Numbered from the stretch's first letter, positions 1-8,187 are shown. The stretch is 22,202 nt of DNA from Rickettsiales bacterium (GCA_947424995.1 CANDYO010000008.1:1-22202); one strand, 5' to 3'. Notes: generated from the letters alone by a model not told the origin. A program made the numbers and translations.

Positions 1-1
1 A

Positions 2-175
2 GCTCCAATATTCACAGAACTTGAACTCATAGTTTTTCTTTTGGTTGCCTCTTTTGCTAACACTTGGCGGATTAATAATTTAGAAAGCAAAGACTATCAA
101 TCAACTTGCGTAGTAGCTAGAAATTTAGATGAAGCTAAACTGCGCTTCTACCAATTATCTTTGGAAAAATTATAA
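2..175 (+). CDS. C-terminal fragment of an unrecognised protein (5' truncated by window edge)
   Basis: An open frame enters from the left edge and ends in TAA at 173-175, giving 57 residues before the stop. The visible part has a hydrophobic stretch (LELIVFLLVASFA) followed by a polar, helix-prone tail ending LRFYQLSLEKL. I do not recognise the family. Its stop codon overlaps the ATG of the next gene by one base (TAATG), an arrangement typical of translational coupling, so the frame is probably genuinely coded and co-transcribed with the HIT-family gene. The hydrophobic stretch could be a membrane segment or a buried helix. The missing N-terminus prevents any functional call. Confidence 0.5.
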   Translation, partial: APIFTELELIVFLLVASFANTWRINNLESKDYQSTCVVARNLDEAKLRFYQLSLEKL

Positions 176-552
176 TGTACGATAAAAACAATATTCTTGC
201 CAAAATAATCAGAGGAGAAATTCCTTCAGATAAAATTTATGAAGATTCTCAAGTTTTAGCGATTAGAGATATTGTTCCAGCTGCCCCTGTTCATATTTTA
301 GTTTTACCTAAAGGTGAATATACTTCTTTTCATGACTTTATGGCTAAAGCAACCAATGATGAGATCTCCCATTTTTATAAGGTTGTTCAAAAAATCTGTG
401 CGGACCTTGAGCTAGATAAAGCTGGTTACCGCGTTTTATCCAATATAGGTAAACATGGAATGCAAACAATTCCTCACATGCATCTGCATATCTTAGCTGG
501 GAAAAGCCTAGGTAGATTGGTAAGTGCAAATAATGGCAGACATCAACTATAA
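175..552 (+). CDS. hinT: HIT-family nucleotide hydrolase (HinT-like)
   Basis: A 125-residue histidine-triad protein. Members of this branch hydrolyse purine nucleoside phosphoramidates such as AMP-lysine, and act as small cytosolic homodimers. The N-terminus shows the family pattern of a short acidic helix followed by IIRGEIPSDKIYED. The core VPAAPVHILVLPK at 34-46 is typical. The catalytic histidine triad HMHLHIL is at residues 101-107, with H101, H103 and H105 as the H-x-H-x-H, and the remaining conserved histidine is H94 in the GKHG segment. Length is normal, with about a dozen residues after the triad. The ATG overlaps the upstream stop codon. The gene is convergent with uvrB, only 12 bases separating the two stops. 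The family call is secure; exact substrate is not determinable from sequence. Confidence 0.92.
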   Translation: MYDKNNILAKIIRGEIPSDKIYEDSQVLAIRDIVPAAPVHILVLPKGEYTSFHDFMAKATNDEISHFYKVVQKICADLELDKAGYRVLSNIGKHGMQTIPHMHLHILAGKSLGRLVSANNGRHQL

Positions 553-564
553 ATCGATGTCGTC

Positions 565-2544
565 TTAGCCAAGCTGGAGAATTTTCTCTAATTCTTTGAT
601 TTCATCTCTAAGCTTTGCTGCTCGTTCAAAATTCAGATCAGCTGCAGCTTTAAACATTTTATTGGATAATTCTTTGATCTTACTAGCTATATTTTTTGGC
701 GTAGCTTCTTTACCTATTGGCTCAATCATTTTATCCGAATTAACGTTATAAAAATCATCTTTAATTGATTTGGTTATCGTTCTTGGAGTGATATGGTTAT
801 CTATATTATATTGCAGCTGAATAGCCCTTCTTCTTTCATTCTCGCTAAGTGCTTTTTGCATTGAATTAGTCATTTTATCAGCATATAGAATTACTCGTCC
901 CTCTACATTACGCGCGGCTCTACCTATAGTTTGAATTAGTGAAGTTTCAGACCTTAAAAACCCCTCTTTATCAGCATCTAAAATAGCCACCAAACCACAT
1001 TCAGGAATATCTATTCCTTCTCTAAGTAAATTGATTCCAACTAATACATCTACTTCCCCTTTGCGTAATTGTTGGATAATTTCCACCCTTTCAAGAGTTT
1101 TAATATCTGAATGCAAATAAGCCGCTTTAACATTATGCTCGGTTAAATATTGCTGTAAATGCTCAGCCATTTTTTTGGTTAAGGTGGTGGCCAAAACCCG
1201 CAAATTTTTCTTAGTTAATGCTTTTATCTCAAACAGTAAATCTTCAACCTGATTAATTGTAGGTTTTATGGTGCAAATAGGATCAACAAGGCCTGTAGGA
1301 CGAATCAACTGTTCAACATAATAGTTATTGGTTAAATTTAATTCAAACTTGCCTGGCGTTGCTGAAACAAAAATAGTTGACGGGCGCATTTGATCCCATT
1401 CATCAAACTTAAGTGGTCGATTATCATAAGCTGAGGGCAGGCGAAAACCATGCTCAATTAACGATGTTTTGCGTGCTCTATCACCATTATACATTGCGCC
1501 AATTTGAGGTACAGAAGCATGACTTTCATCAACGAATAAAATAGAATCTTTAGGAAAAAATTCACATAAAGTGGGCGGAGGGGCACCCGGCTCTCTTCCA
1601 GTCATATAGCGAGAATAATTTTCTATTCCTTTGCAGGTACCAGAAGCTTGCAACATCTCTACATCATATAAAGTACGCTGCTTTAATCGATGCGCTTCAA
1701 GCCCCAATCCTAGTCCTTTTAATTGCTCTAAACGTATTTCCAGATCTTCTAGAATAGTAATAATAGCTTTAGCAACTATTTCCTTAGAAGAAATAAAATG
1801 ACTATTAGGAAAAATAGTTATTTTATCGAGCTTAGCATTTTTCTTTCCAGTTAATGCGTCTATTTCAGTGATTTCTTCAACATTGCTGCCAAAAAAAGAA
1901 AGTCTCCAGGCTTTATCGGCATAGTGAGCTGGAAAAATATCTAGAATATCTCCTTTAACTCTAAAGCTTCCTCGACTAAATTCATAGTCATTGCGCTCAT
2001 ATAACAAGCCTATTAGCTGCCTTGCTAGGTCAGTAGTTGAGATTTTATCACCTAGGTTAATTTGATATTTAGAAGCAGAGTAACTTTCTGGCGATCCTAA
2101 ACCGTAAATGCAAGAAACCGAAGAGATAATGATCACATCTCTTCTTTCAAGTAGCGATCTGGTGGCCGAATGTCTAAATTGATCTATCTGCTCATTAATT
2201 GAAGCATCTTTCTCAATATAAGTATCCGTTCTTGGAATATAGGCCTCTGGCTGATAATAATCATAATAAGAAACAAAATATTCTACTGCATTATTAGGAA
2301 AAAAACTTTTCATTTCCTCATACAGCTGAGCAGCTAACGTTTTGTTATGGGCCATAATTAAAGCAGGGCGCTGTAGTTTTTGGATAATATTGGCCATGGT
2401 AAAAGTTTTGCCAGAGCCAGTAACACCTAGCAATACTTGATTTTTCTCAAAGTTTTGCACCCCCCCTACCAGCTTCTCCTTAGCGCTCTCTTGCACTGGT
2501 GAAGCTATAAAATCGGAAATGATTTCAAATTTATTAACTGGCAT
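565..2544 (-). CDS. uvrB: UvrABC system protein B (excinuclease subunit)
   Basis: A 659-residue UvrB, the damage-verifying helicase-like subunit of nucleotide excision repair. It is loaded by UvrA and recruits UvrC. Visible in order: Walker A GVTGSGKT at 40-47; the beta-hairpin region YYDYYQPEAYIP at 93-104 that clamps DNA; the DESH helicase motif at 339-342; helicase motif VI QTIGRAAR at 538-545; and a C-terminal UVR domain at about 619-655 that contacts UvrC. Length matches bacterial UvrB, and no motif is missing. uvrA and uvrC are not in the window. I saw no alphaproteobacterial LexA-type site (GTTC-N7-GTTC or GAAC-N7-GAAC) in the 183-base spacer upstream, so SOS control is not supported by the sequence. 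Confidence 0.98.
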   Translation of the reverse strand: MPVNKFEIISDFIASPVQESAKEKLVGGVQNFEKNQVLLGVTGSGKTFTMANIIQKLQRPALIMAHNKTLAAQLYEEMKSFFPNNAVEYFVSYYDYYQPEAYIPRTDTYIEKDASINEQIDQFRHSATRSLLERRDVIIISSVSCIYGLGSPESYSASKYQINLGDKISTTDLARQLIGLLYERNDYEFSRGSFRVKGDILDIFPAHYADKAWRLSFFGSNVEEITEIDALTGKKNAKLDKITIFPNSHFISSKEIVAKAIITILEDLEIRLEQLKGLGLGLEAHRLKQRTLYDVEMLQASGTCKGIENYSRYMTGREPGAPPPTLCEFFPKDSILFVDESHASVPQIGAMYNGDRARKTSLIEHGFRLPSAYDNRPLKFDEWDQMRPSTIFVSATPGKFELNLTNNYYVEQLIRPTGLVDPICTIKPTINQVEDLLFEIKALTKKNLRVLATTLTKKMAEHLQQYLTEHNVKAAYLHSDIKTLERVEIIQQLRKGEVDVLVGINLLREGIDIPECGLVAILDADKEGFLRSETSLIQTIGRAARNVEGRVILYADKMTNSMQKALSENERRRAIQLQYNIDNHITPRTITKSIKDDFYNVNSDKMIEPIGKEATPKNIASKIKELSNKMFKAAADLNFERAAKLRDEIKELEKILQLG

Positions 2545-2655
2545 TAATTTTACTGCTCTATATTTTATTTTTGCTTATATTAGCATTATTATTATCTTTT
2601 AAGTATGAAATTTTAATAACCAATACTTCCAACTAAGAATACGTTAAAAAATTAT

Positions 2656-2684
2656 TTGACAATTAGCAATTATTACGCTAACAT
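2656..2684 (+). promoter_or_regulatory. Candidate sigma-70 promoter for the 2728 gene
   Basis: A perfect -35 hexamer TTGACA at 2656-2661 is followed after 17 bases by TAACAT at 2679-2684, a 4/6 match to TATAAT. The predicted start would lie near 2691, about 37 bases before the ATG at 2728. The hexamers are seen directly; activity is inferred. Confidence 0.6.
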
Positions 2685-2727
2685 TTTAATTCTTTTTTGT
2701 CATTTAAGATAAATTATTGAGTTAAAA

Positions 2728-3426
2728 ATGCTAGATGAACAAACTACTGATATTCTTTATAGTAAGATTCAAGAAGCTATATTATCTTTAACATCTTCAA
2801 TGCTATTTGCGCACTATGACCTTGATTTATCAGATGACGAAGCAAAGGCATTATCTGATTTTTCTTTCAATTGCATTATTCCTCAACAAGAGTGTGAGTT
2901 TGGCTCTCTTTCAAGCCAAGATTCAGATATCTTTAAAAATAAACTGCTTGATTTCTTAAGTAAGATATCTTTTAACAATCCACATATTAATACTACGGTA
3001 AACTTGATTGACAGAATATTTAGAGCTGCAAGCAATAGCAATATAAGTCAAAACACAGAATTAACATTAATGATTTATTCAAAAGAATGTGGATGCGAAT
3101 ATTCAGAAAATCAATTATGGCACACGGATGATTATCAAGAAGGAGAATATAGAAATGTTATCACTGTGGTAGGAGCAAAAACTATGTTCTATCATGATGA
3201 TAAGGATACCAATACTACACAACAAATTAATAAATATAATGCTGAACTCATTCAAAAAAATATGCTTTTTGAGGTGCGTAATATAGGTCATCAATTTATT
3301 CAAGAGTCAAAAATTAGCACTCCTGCCAGCGGACAAGGCTCTGTATTTCTATCGCATAAGAATGGAGCTCTACATTCCGCTCCGCACACCTTAGATAGAT
3401 TGGTTATAACCTTAGATAAAAGATAG
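2728..3426 (+). CDS. DUF1826-like / 2OG-Fe(II)-oxygenase-fold hypothetical protein
   Basis: A 232-residue protein of unknown function. The first 110 residues are mostly helical and acidic. The second half resembles the double-stranded beta-helix of Fe(II)/2-oxoglutarate dioxygenases and DUF1826-type proteins. It has an H-x-D pair at H132 and D134 (WHTDD), a strand-rich stretch YRNVITVVGAKTMFYHD at 141-157, and a distal HSAPHTLDRLVITLD at 216-230. In that distal stretch H216 or H220 could complete the metal triad, and R224 could bind the 2-oxoglutarate carboxylate. The family assignment is my pattern inference; no substrate is suggested. There is no signal peptide or membrane segment. The gene stands alone between divergent uvrB and the mnmG block, with its own promoter-like sequence. 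Confidence 0.7.
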   Translation: MLDEQTTDILYSKIQEAILSLTSSMLFAHYDLDLSDDEAKALSDFSFNCIIPQQECEFGSLSSQDSDIFKNKLLDFLSKISFNNPHINTTVNLIDRIFRAASNSNISQNTELTLMIYSKECGCEYSENQLWHTDDYQEGEYRNVITVVGAKTMFYHDDKDTNTTQQINKYNAELIQKNMLFEVRNIGHQFIQESKISTPASGQGSVFLSHKNGALHSAPHTLDRLVITLDKR

Positions 3427-3751
3427 TAAATTTTATAAATTAGTAAAACTAGTTGGCCTAAAATCCATAATGATTGATTTTATTAAGCGCAAAGCTTTTT
3501 AGGAATAATTTTTTAGAGCTAGCGATAACTTTGCTCTCGTTGACATCTCTTAACAAAACAATCATAAGTTGTTTGCGCTTGTAGCGTTAACACCAAGAGC
3601 TGTCTTGCCAAAGTAATTTTTATCTTAAATCTAATTACAAGCAAAATGCTATTTTACTAACTTCGCAAATGAAAACTTGACATTATGGATGGATTTCGTC
3701 ATTAATATCTTATGATTTTAGCATTTTTTCTTATCCCTTGAATTTATATTT
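3427..3751. other. Intergenic region upstream of mnmG with possible relic and promoter
   Basis: A 325-base spacer. Just after the preceding gene, AAGC at 3485-3488 can pair with GCTT at 3494-3497, followed by a short T run. This is a weak terminator candidate. On the minus strand an open segment at 3519-3653 reads like protein but has no ATG; it is listed separately. A TTGACA at 3677-3682 may be the mnmG -35, but the AT-rich -10 candidates (TAATAT at 3703, TATGAT at 3711) sit at non-ideal spacings. No tRNA or larger RNA structure was seen. Confidence 0.4.
3519..3653 (-). pseudogene. Possible coding relic or dispersed intergenic repeat
   Basis: On the minus strand the frame ending in TAG at 3519-3521 is open back to a stop at 3654-3656. 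This gives 44 codons with no ATG. Part of it reads TLARQLLVLTLQAQTTYDC, followed shortly by QREQSYR, a plausible amphipathic composition that stands out from the AT-rich spacer around it. It lacks a convincing start and ribosome binding site. It may be the decayed end of a gene, or a dispersed repeat that happens to be open in one frame. I cannot name a parent. Confidence 0.25.
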
Positions 3752-5596
3752 ATGACAAATTCCTACGACGTAATTGTTATTGGCGGTGGGCATGCCGGTG
3801 TTGAAGCAGCTTCTAGTGCAGCTAGATCTGGTGCCAACACTTTATTAATAACTATCAAACAAGAAAATTTAGGAGAGATGTCTTGCAATCCTTCAATTGG
3901 AGGAGTTGCCAAAGGCATAATAGTTAAAGAAGTAGATGCTCTTGGCGGAGTTATGGCTAAAGCTATAGACATGGCCAGCATTCACTCAAAAATCTTAAAT
4001 GAAAGCAAAGGGCCAGCAGTGCATGGCCCAAGAGCACAAGCTGATCGAGTTTTATATAAAAAAGCAGTTCAATCAATATTAGCTAAAATTACCAACTTAA
4101 CTATTAAATTTGCTTCTGTAGAAGATATGATGATAGAAAACTCTGCAGTTACAGGGGTGGTATTATCTACCGGAGAAACGATCAATGCGCCGGCAGTTAT
4201 TCTTACCACTGGGACATTCCTAAATGGAATGATTCGTATTGGTAAGCTTAAAATTCCGGCGGGTAGAGTAGATGAAAAACCATCAATAGGCTTAGCAAAT
4301 ACCTTAAATAGGCTTAATTTTAAACTTGGTCGCCTAAAGACAGGTACACCGCCACGTTTAGATGCCAACAGTATCAATTGGAACATCTTGACTCCTCAAC
4401 CTGGAGATGTGCCTCCTAAGCCATTTTCAGCCTTAACTGATAAAATAATAGTTCCACAGATTGATTGCTACATCACTCATACCAATGAACGAACCCATCA
4501 AATTATTCGAGATAATGCTCATAACTCTCCTATTTTTATGGGAGAATTTGAGGGAAAAGGGCCACGTTATTGCCCTTCTATTGAAGATAAAATAATTAGA
4601 TTTGCTCATAAATCTGCTCACCAAATCTTTCTTGAGCCTGAAGGACTTGATACTAATTTTATTTACCCTAATGGAATTTCTACTTCCCTGCCAGAAGAAG
4701 CTCAATTAGCCTTTTTGCAAACCATTGCGGGTCTTGAAAAAGTAATAATTTTACGGCATGGATATGCAATAGAATATGATTATGTTCATCCACATGAATT
4801 AAATCCGACTCTTGAAACTAAAAAAGTTAAAGGACTCTATCTTGCTGGTCAAATTAATGGAACTACTGGCTACGAAGAAGCAGCTGGTCAAGGCGTTATC
4901 GCAGGTATAAATGCAGCATCTAAGGAAGCATTTATTTTAGATCGCTCTGAAGCTTATATTGGTGTAATGATTGACGACCTCATCACTTTCGGTGTTTTAG
5001 AGCCATATCGCGTACTTACTTCTAGATCCGAATATAGGCTATCATTGCGCGCAGATAATGCAGACCTACGCTTATCTAGATTAGCCATATCCAGGGGATT
5101 GCTCTCAAGTGAACAAATTAAAATTTTTGAAACCAAGTTAATTGCTCTTGAAGCTGGCAGAGTTTTACTCAATCAACTATCCATTACTCCTAATAAATTA
5201 GGCAGCTATGGTATTAACATAGCTCAAGATGGCGTTCATAGATCCGTTTTTAGATTACTAGCTTTTCCAAATATAGCCTTTGATAATTTATTCGATATTT
5301 GGCCAGAATTAAAAGACATTCCTTTTGAAATCAGGCAATTACTATCTACTGAAGCAAAATATCAATTTTACTTACTTAGACAGAATGATGATATTAAATT
5401 ATTCAAGCAATATGAATCTTTAACCATTCCTAATAACATCAATTATCAATCTATTGAAAGCTTGTCCAACGAAGTAAAAGAAAAACTTCAAATAAATCTC
5501 CCGCTCACTATTGGTGCCGCCAGTAGAATTCCTGGCATAACACCGTCCGCTTTAATTTCACTTATAGTTTATTTAAGAAAAGAACATGCCTTATAA
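3752..5596 (+). CDS. mnmG: tRNA uridine-5-carboxymethylaminomethyl modification enzyme MnmG (GidA)
   Basis: A 614-residue FAD protein. With MnmE it installs the carboxymethylaminomethyl or aminomethyl group at U34 of certain tRNAs. The N-terminal Rossmann FAD-binding motif IGGGHAG is at 10-16, and the family signature GEMSCNPSIGGVAKG, with its conserved cysteine C45, is at 41-55. Further signatures seen are RLKTGTPPR, EGKGPRYCPSIEDK, LAGQINGTTGYEEAAGQG and the C-terminal IPGITPSAL. Length is normal. It is the first gene of a compact block mnmG-rsmG-parA-parB and overlaps rsmG by 11 bases. The partner gene mnmE, often adjacent in alphaproteobacteria, is not in this window. Confidence 0.98.
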   Translation: MTNSYDVIVIGGGHAGVEAASSAARSGANTLLITIKQENLGEMSCNPSIGGVAKGIIVKEVDALGGVMAKAIDMASIHSKILNESKGPAVHGPRAQADRVLYKKAVQSILAKITNLTIKFASVEDMMIENSAVTGVVLSTGETINAPAVILTTGTFLNGMIRIGKLKIPAGRVDEKPSIGLANTLNRLNFKLGRLKTGTPPRLDANSINWNILTPQPGDVPPKPFSALTDKIIVPQIDCYITHTNERTHQIIRDNAHNSPIFMGEFEGKGPRYCPSIEDKIIRFAHKSAHQIFLEPEGLDTNFIYPNGISTSLPEEAQLAFLQTIAGLEKVIILRHGYAIEYDYVHPHELNPTLETKKVKGLYLAGQINGTTGYEEAAGQGVIAGINAASKEAFILDRSEAYIGVMIDDLITFGVLEPYRVLTSRSEYRLSLRADNADLRLSRLAISRGLLSSEQIKIFETKLIALEAGRVLLNQLSITPNKLGSYGINIAQDGVHRSVFRLLAFPNIAFDNLFDIWPELKDIPFEIRQLLSTEAKYQFYLLRQNDDIKLFKQYESLTIPNNINYQSIESLSNEVKEKLQINLPLTIGAASRIPGITPSALISLIVYLRKEHAL

Positions 5597-6167
5597 AGAT
5601 TACGATGTTCCACGTGGAACGATAGAAAATTATATAAAATTACTTTCCATCTGGAATGAAAAAATTAATTTAGTTTCGATAAGAGATGAACAAGAGCTAA
5701 TAGATAGACATATCTTAGATTCCTTGCAATTAATTGATTATATCAATAAAGATCAAGTTGTATTTGATATAGGCAGTGGCGCAGGATTTCCAGGCTTAAT
5801 GCTTTCTTATGCCGGAATAAAAAAAGTTAATCTTGTTGAAAAAATAAAAAAGAAAGCAAACTTTTTAATTATCGCCTCTGTTCTTTCTAGCAATAAAATT
5901 GAAATACACAACCAAGCCGTAGAAGCGATAAAGACTGATATTTGCGATGTGATTACAGCTAGAGCGTTCACTGGTTTAGATAATATACTTCAATTGACAG
6001 AAAGTATTACCAACAAAAACACTAAATATGTTTTATTGAAGGGAAAAAATGTTGAAGATGAAATAAAAAAAGCTTTAGAGAATTGGAATTTTAAGTATAT
6101 AATGCATAAAAGCAAGACTTCTGAAGAGGGCTGTGTTTTGATTCTAGAGCAATTAGAGAAAAAATGA
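5586..6167 (+). CDS. rsmG: 16S rRNA (guanine-N7) methyltransferase RsmG (GidB)
   Basis: A 193-residue SAM-dependent methyltransferase that methylates N7 of a guanine in the 530 loop of 16S rRNA (G527 in E. coli numbering). It has the N-terminal family motif RHILDSL at 41-47, SAM motif I DIGSGAGFPG at 61-70 and the acidic residue of VNLVEK in the next strand. It is slightly short but complete. The start lies inside the end of mnmG (11-base overlap), and the stop overlaps the parA start as ATGA. Residues 7-12 (DVPRGT) are encoded by a parS site, so the coding sequence does double duty. Confidence 0.96.
   Translation: MPYKDYDVPRGTIENYIKLLSIWNEKINLVSIRDEQELIDRHILDSLQLIDYINKDQVVFDIGSGAGFPGLMLSYAGIKKVNLVEKIKKKANFLIIASVLSSNKIEIHNQAVEAIKTDICDVITARAFTGLDNILQLTESITNKNTKYVLLKGKNVEDEIKKALENWNFKYIMHKSKTSEEGCVLILEQLEKK
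5606..5621. promoter_or_regulatory. parS: parS centromere-like site (ParB binding)
   Basis: The 14-base perfect palindrome GTTCCACGTGGAAC at 5607-5620, with the flanking T at 5606, matches the alphaproteobacterial parS consensus TGTTCCACGTGGAACA at 15 of 16 positions; the last base is G. It lies inside rsmG, just upstream of parA and parB. ParB should nucleate here and spread for chromosome segregation. I saw no second copy in the window. Confidence 0.92.
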
Positions 6168-6940
6168 ACAAAAATGGCAAAGTTATTGCAGTTGTAAATC
6201 AAAAAGGTGGGGTTGGAAAAACTACCACAACTGTGAATTTAGCAACCGCTATGGCTGCTATTAATTATAAAGTTCTGTTAATTGACTTAGATCCTCAAGG
6301 AAACGCTAGTACAGGAATGGGCATTGCCCAAAAGGATCGAAATTTAACTATTTATGATCTATTAGTACTAGAAGCTCCTGTAGAAAAACTTATCAAATCT
6401 AGCAACATACCCAATATAGATATGATCGTAGCTACTGTAGATTTATCTGGAGCTGAACTAGAATTAATTGGCAAGACTAATAGAGAGTCTGTTTTAAAAA
6501 ATAAAATTAGTCCAATTGCTCACAATTATGATTATATTTTTATTGATTGCCCGCCATCCCTAAGTATTTTAACTATCAACGCTTTGGTGATCGCTCAATC
6601 TGTTATAATTCCTCTTCAGTGCGAGTTTTTTGCTCTTGAAGGTTTAAGCCACTTACTAAAAACTATCGGCTTAATTCAAAAAAAACTTAATCCTAACTTA
6701 TATATAGAGGGAGTGGTATTGACCATGTATGACCGAAGATATAATCTAACTTCTCAGGTGGAAGAAGACGTTAGGGGGCACCTAGGAACGATGGTATTCA
6801 ATACTGTAATCCCTAGAAATGTGCGTATATCTGAAGCTCCTTCACATGGAAGCCCAGTAATAATTTATGATCTAAAATGCACTGGTTCTTTAGCTTACAT
6901 AGAATTGGCTAAAGAGCTATTAGATAAAGAGAGGAAATAA
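6164..6940 (+). CDS. parA: Chromosome partitioning ATPase ParA (Soj)
   Basis: A 258-residue ParA/MinD-family ATPase. It binds DNA as an ATP dimer and moves the ParB-parS complex. It has the deviant Walker A KGGVGKTT at 14-21 with signature lysine K14, the Walker A' region DLDPQGNAST at 41-50 and Walker B FIDCPPSLSIL. It has no N-terminal helix-turn-helix extension, so it is the chromosomal rather than plasmid-P1 type. It overlaps rsmG by four bases (ATGA) and is followed four bases later by parB, which indicates one operon. Confidence 0.98.
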   Translation: MNKNGKVIAVVNQKGGVGKTTTTVNLATAMAAINYKVLLIDLDPQGNASTGMGIAQKDRNLTIYDLLVLEAPVEKLIKSSNIPNIDMIVATVDLSGAELELIGKTNRESVLKNKISPIAHNYDYIFIDCPPSLSILTINALVIAQSVIIPLQCEFFALEGLSHLLKTIGLIQKKLNPNLYIEGVVLTMYDRRYNLTSQVEEDVRGHLGTMVFNTVIPRNVRISEAPSHGSPVIIYDLKCTGSLAYIELAKELLDKERK

Positions 6941-6944
6941 TATT

Positions 6945-7832
6945 ATGAAATCAAAAGGCTTAGGAAGAGGCTTATCGTCATTAATGGGCGAAAGCATAAA
7001 GATAGAAGAAATAAATAATGAAGGGTTAAGTTATATTTTTATAGAAAATATTATGCCAAACCCGCACCAACCAAGAGTTATATTTAATGCTGCAGAGCTT
7101 GAGGAGCTAGAAGACTCCATTAGACAAAATGGTGTATTGCAGCCCATTTTAATTAAACCAATAGGTGATAACAAATATCAAATTATCGCTGGAGAGAGAA
7201 GATGGCGCGCTTCAAAAATGCTTGGGCTTGCTGATATACCGGCAATTATTAAGAATATTTCTGAAAGAGAAATGCTAGAATTAGCCTTAATTGAAAATAT
7301 TCAGCGCGAAAATTTAAGCGCTTTAGAAGAAGCTGAAAGTTATAAAAGATTGATTGATGATCATCTATATACCCAAGAAAGAATGGCGGAAATCGTCAGT
7401 AAAAGCAGAAGCCATATTGCTAATTTATTACGCTTACTTGGTTTACCAACTAAAGTTAAGCAATATCTCAATGATGGCTTAATCAGCTTAGGTCATGCAA
7501 AATTATTGATTAACAATGATGAAAGTGAGAAACTAGTTGATGTTATTGTTAATAACAATCTTAACGTACGCGAAACAGAAGATCTATTGAAACAAAAAAA
7601 TGCTTTCAAGAATCCAAGAAACTATACTCCTTCATATTCTCCCAAATATAATTCTGAAAACCCTACTCATAAAAGCGAAGATATTTTGGCCTTAGAAGGC
7701 TCTCTCAGCGACTCATTGGGGACAATAGTCAAAATAGATCAATTCGCCTCTGGTGGAAAAATTTCGATTCATTTTGAAGACTTAGATCGTTTAGATAATA
7801 TAATTCAAAAACTAACTAATTCTATAGTTTAG
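6945..7832 (+). CDS. parB: Chromosome partitioning protein ParB (Spo0J)
   Basis: A 295-residue ParB, the CTP-dependent DNA clamp that loads at parS. The N-terminal ParA-interacting motif GLGRGLSSLM is at 5-14. The CTP-binding ParB/Srx domain contains QPILIKP (66-72), GERRWRAS (83-90) and ENIQREN (117-123). A helix-turn-helix follows at about 143-165 (TQERMAEIVSKSRSHIANL). A linker rich in N, P, Y and S precedes a C-terminal dimerisation domain ending in a helical LDRLDNIIQKL segment. The gene is the last of the mnmG block. An AT-only imperfect inverted repeat running into T5 at about 7834-7873 may end transcription. Confidence 0.98.
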   Translation: MKSKGLGRGLSSLMGESIKIEEINNEGLSYIFIENIMPNPHQPRVIFNAAELEELEDSIRQNGVLQPILIKPIGDNKYQIIAGERRWRASKMLGLADIPAIIKNISEREMLELALIENIQRENLSALEEAESYKRLIDDHLYTQERMAEIVSKSRSHIANLLRLLGLPTKVKQYLNDGLISLGHAKLLINNDESEKLVDVIVNNNLNVRETEDLLKQKNAFKNPRNYTPSYSPKYNSENPTHKSEDILALEGSLSDSLGTIVKIDQFASGGKISIHFEDLDRLDNIIQKLTNSIV

Positions 7833-7951
7833 AAAAATTTAAATATTATTCCATTAAAATATATTGAATTTTTATAGATTAAGCTTTTGAAGCTATGAAT
7901 TGATTATCAAATCCATAAGAATGCTACAAACTGATATAATACCTATCTCCA

Positions 7952-8115
7952 CGTCATCCCTGTAAAAGTTTACTAACTCGGTTATGGATTCGGCGCCATC
8001 CCTGACGAAGTAAAACTAGGCTTTGCCTAGTTTTACGAGACCTTAGGATCTCGTGAGGAAGAAAACCCCTGAGATCCTCGGTTGCGCTGCCTTCGGCAGC
8101 TTGCCAGGGATGACG
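7952..8115. repeat. Palindromic intergenic element with 11-bp terminal inverted repeats
   Basis: The ends are perfect inverted repeats, CGTCATCCCTG at 7952-7962 and CAGGGATGACG at 8105-8115. A further half-copy, CATCCCTGACG, is near 7997-8007. Nested inside are three stems: GTAAAACTAGGC at 8010-8021 pairs perfectly with 8025-8036 around a 3-base loop; AGGATCTC at 8045-8052 pairs with GAGATCCT at 8071-8078; GCTGCC at 8086-8091 pairs with GGCAGC at 8095-8100. It is clearly more GC-rich than its flanks. It has no coding capacity for a transposase. It resembles the short palindromic repeats common in Rickettsiales spacers, but the copy number elsewhere in the genome is unknown. Confidence 0.75.
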
Positions 8116-8122
8116 CATTAAC

Positions 8123-8158
8123 TATATCAATGTTCAGTTATTACTGAAGATTGATATA
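8123..8158. repeat. Hairpin between parB and mreB
   Basis: TATATCAAT at 8123-8131 pairs perfectly with ATTGATATA at 8150-8158. After one G-G mismatch, TTCAG at 8133-8137 pairs with CTGAA at 8144-8148 around a 6-base loop. There is no T tract on either side, so it may be part of the neighbouring element rather than a terminator. Confidence 0.6.
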
Positions 8159-8187
8159 ACACTTATAGATTAGAGTTAAAAATAAGA

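Noticed and set aside
539..561. Inverted repeat GACATC/GATGTC spanning the hinT and uvrB stops
   Set aside because: Only six pairs with an 11-base loop and no T tract in either direction, so it is not a convincing terminator.
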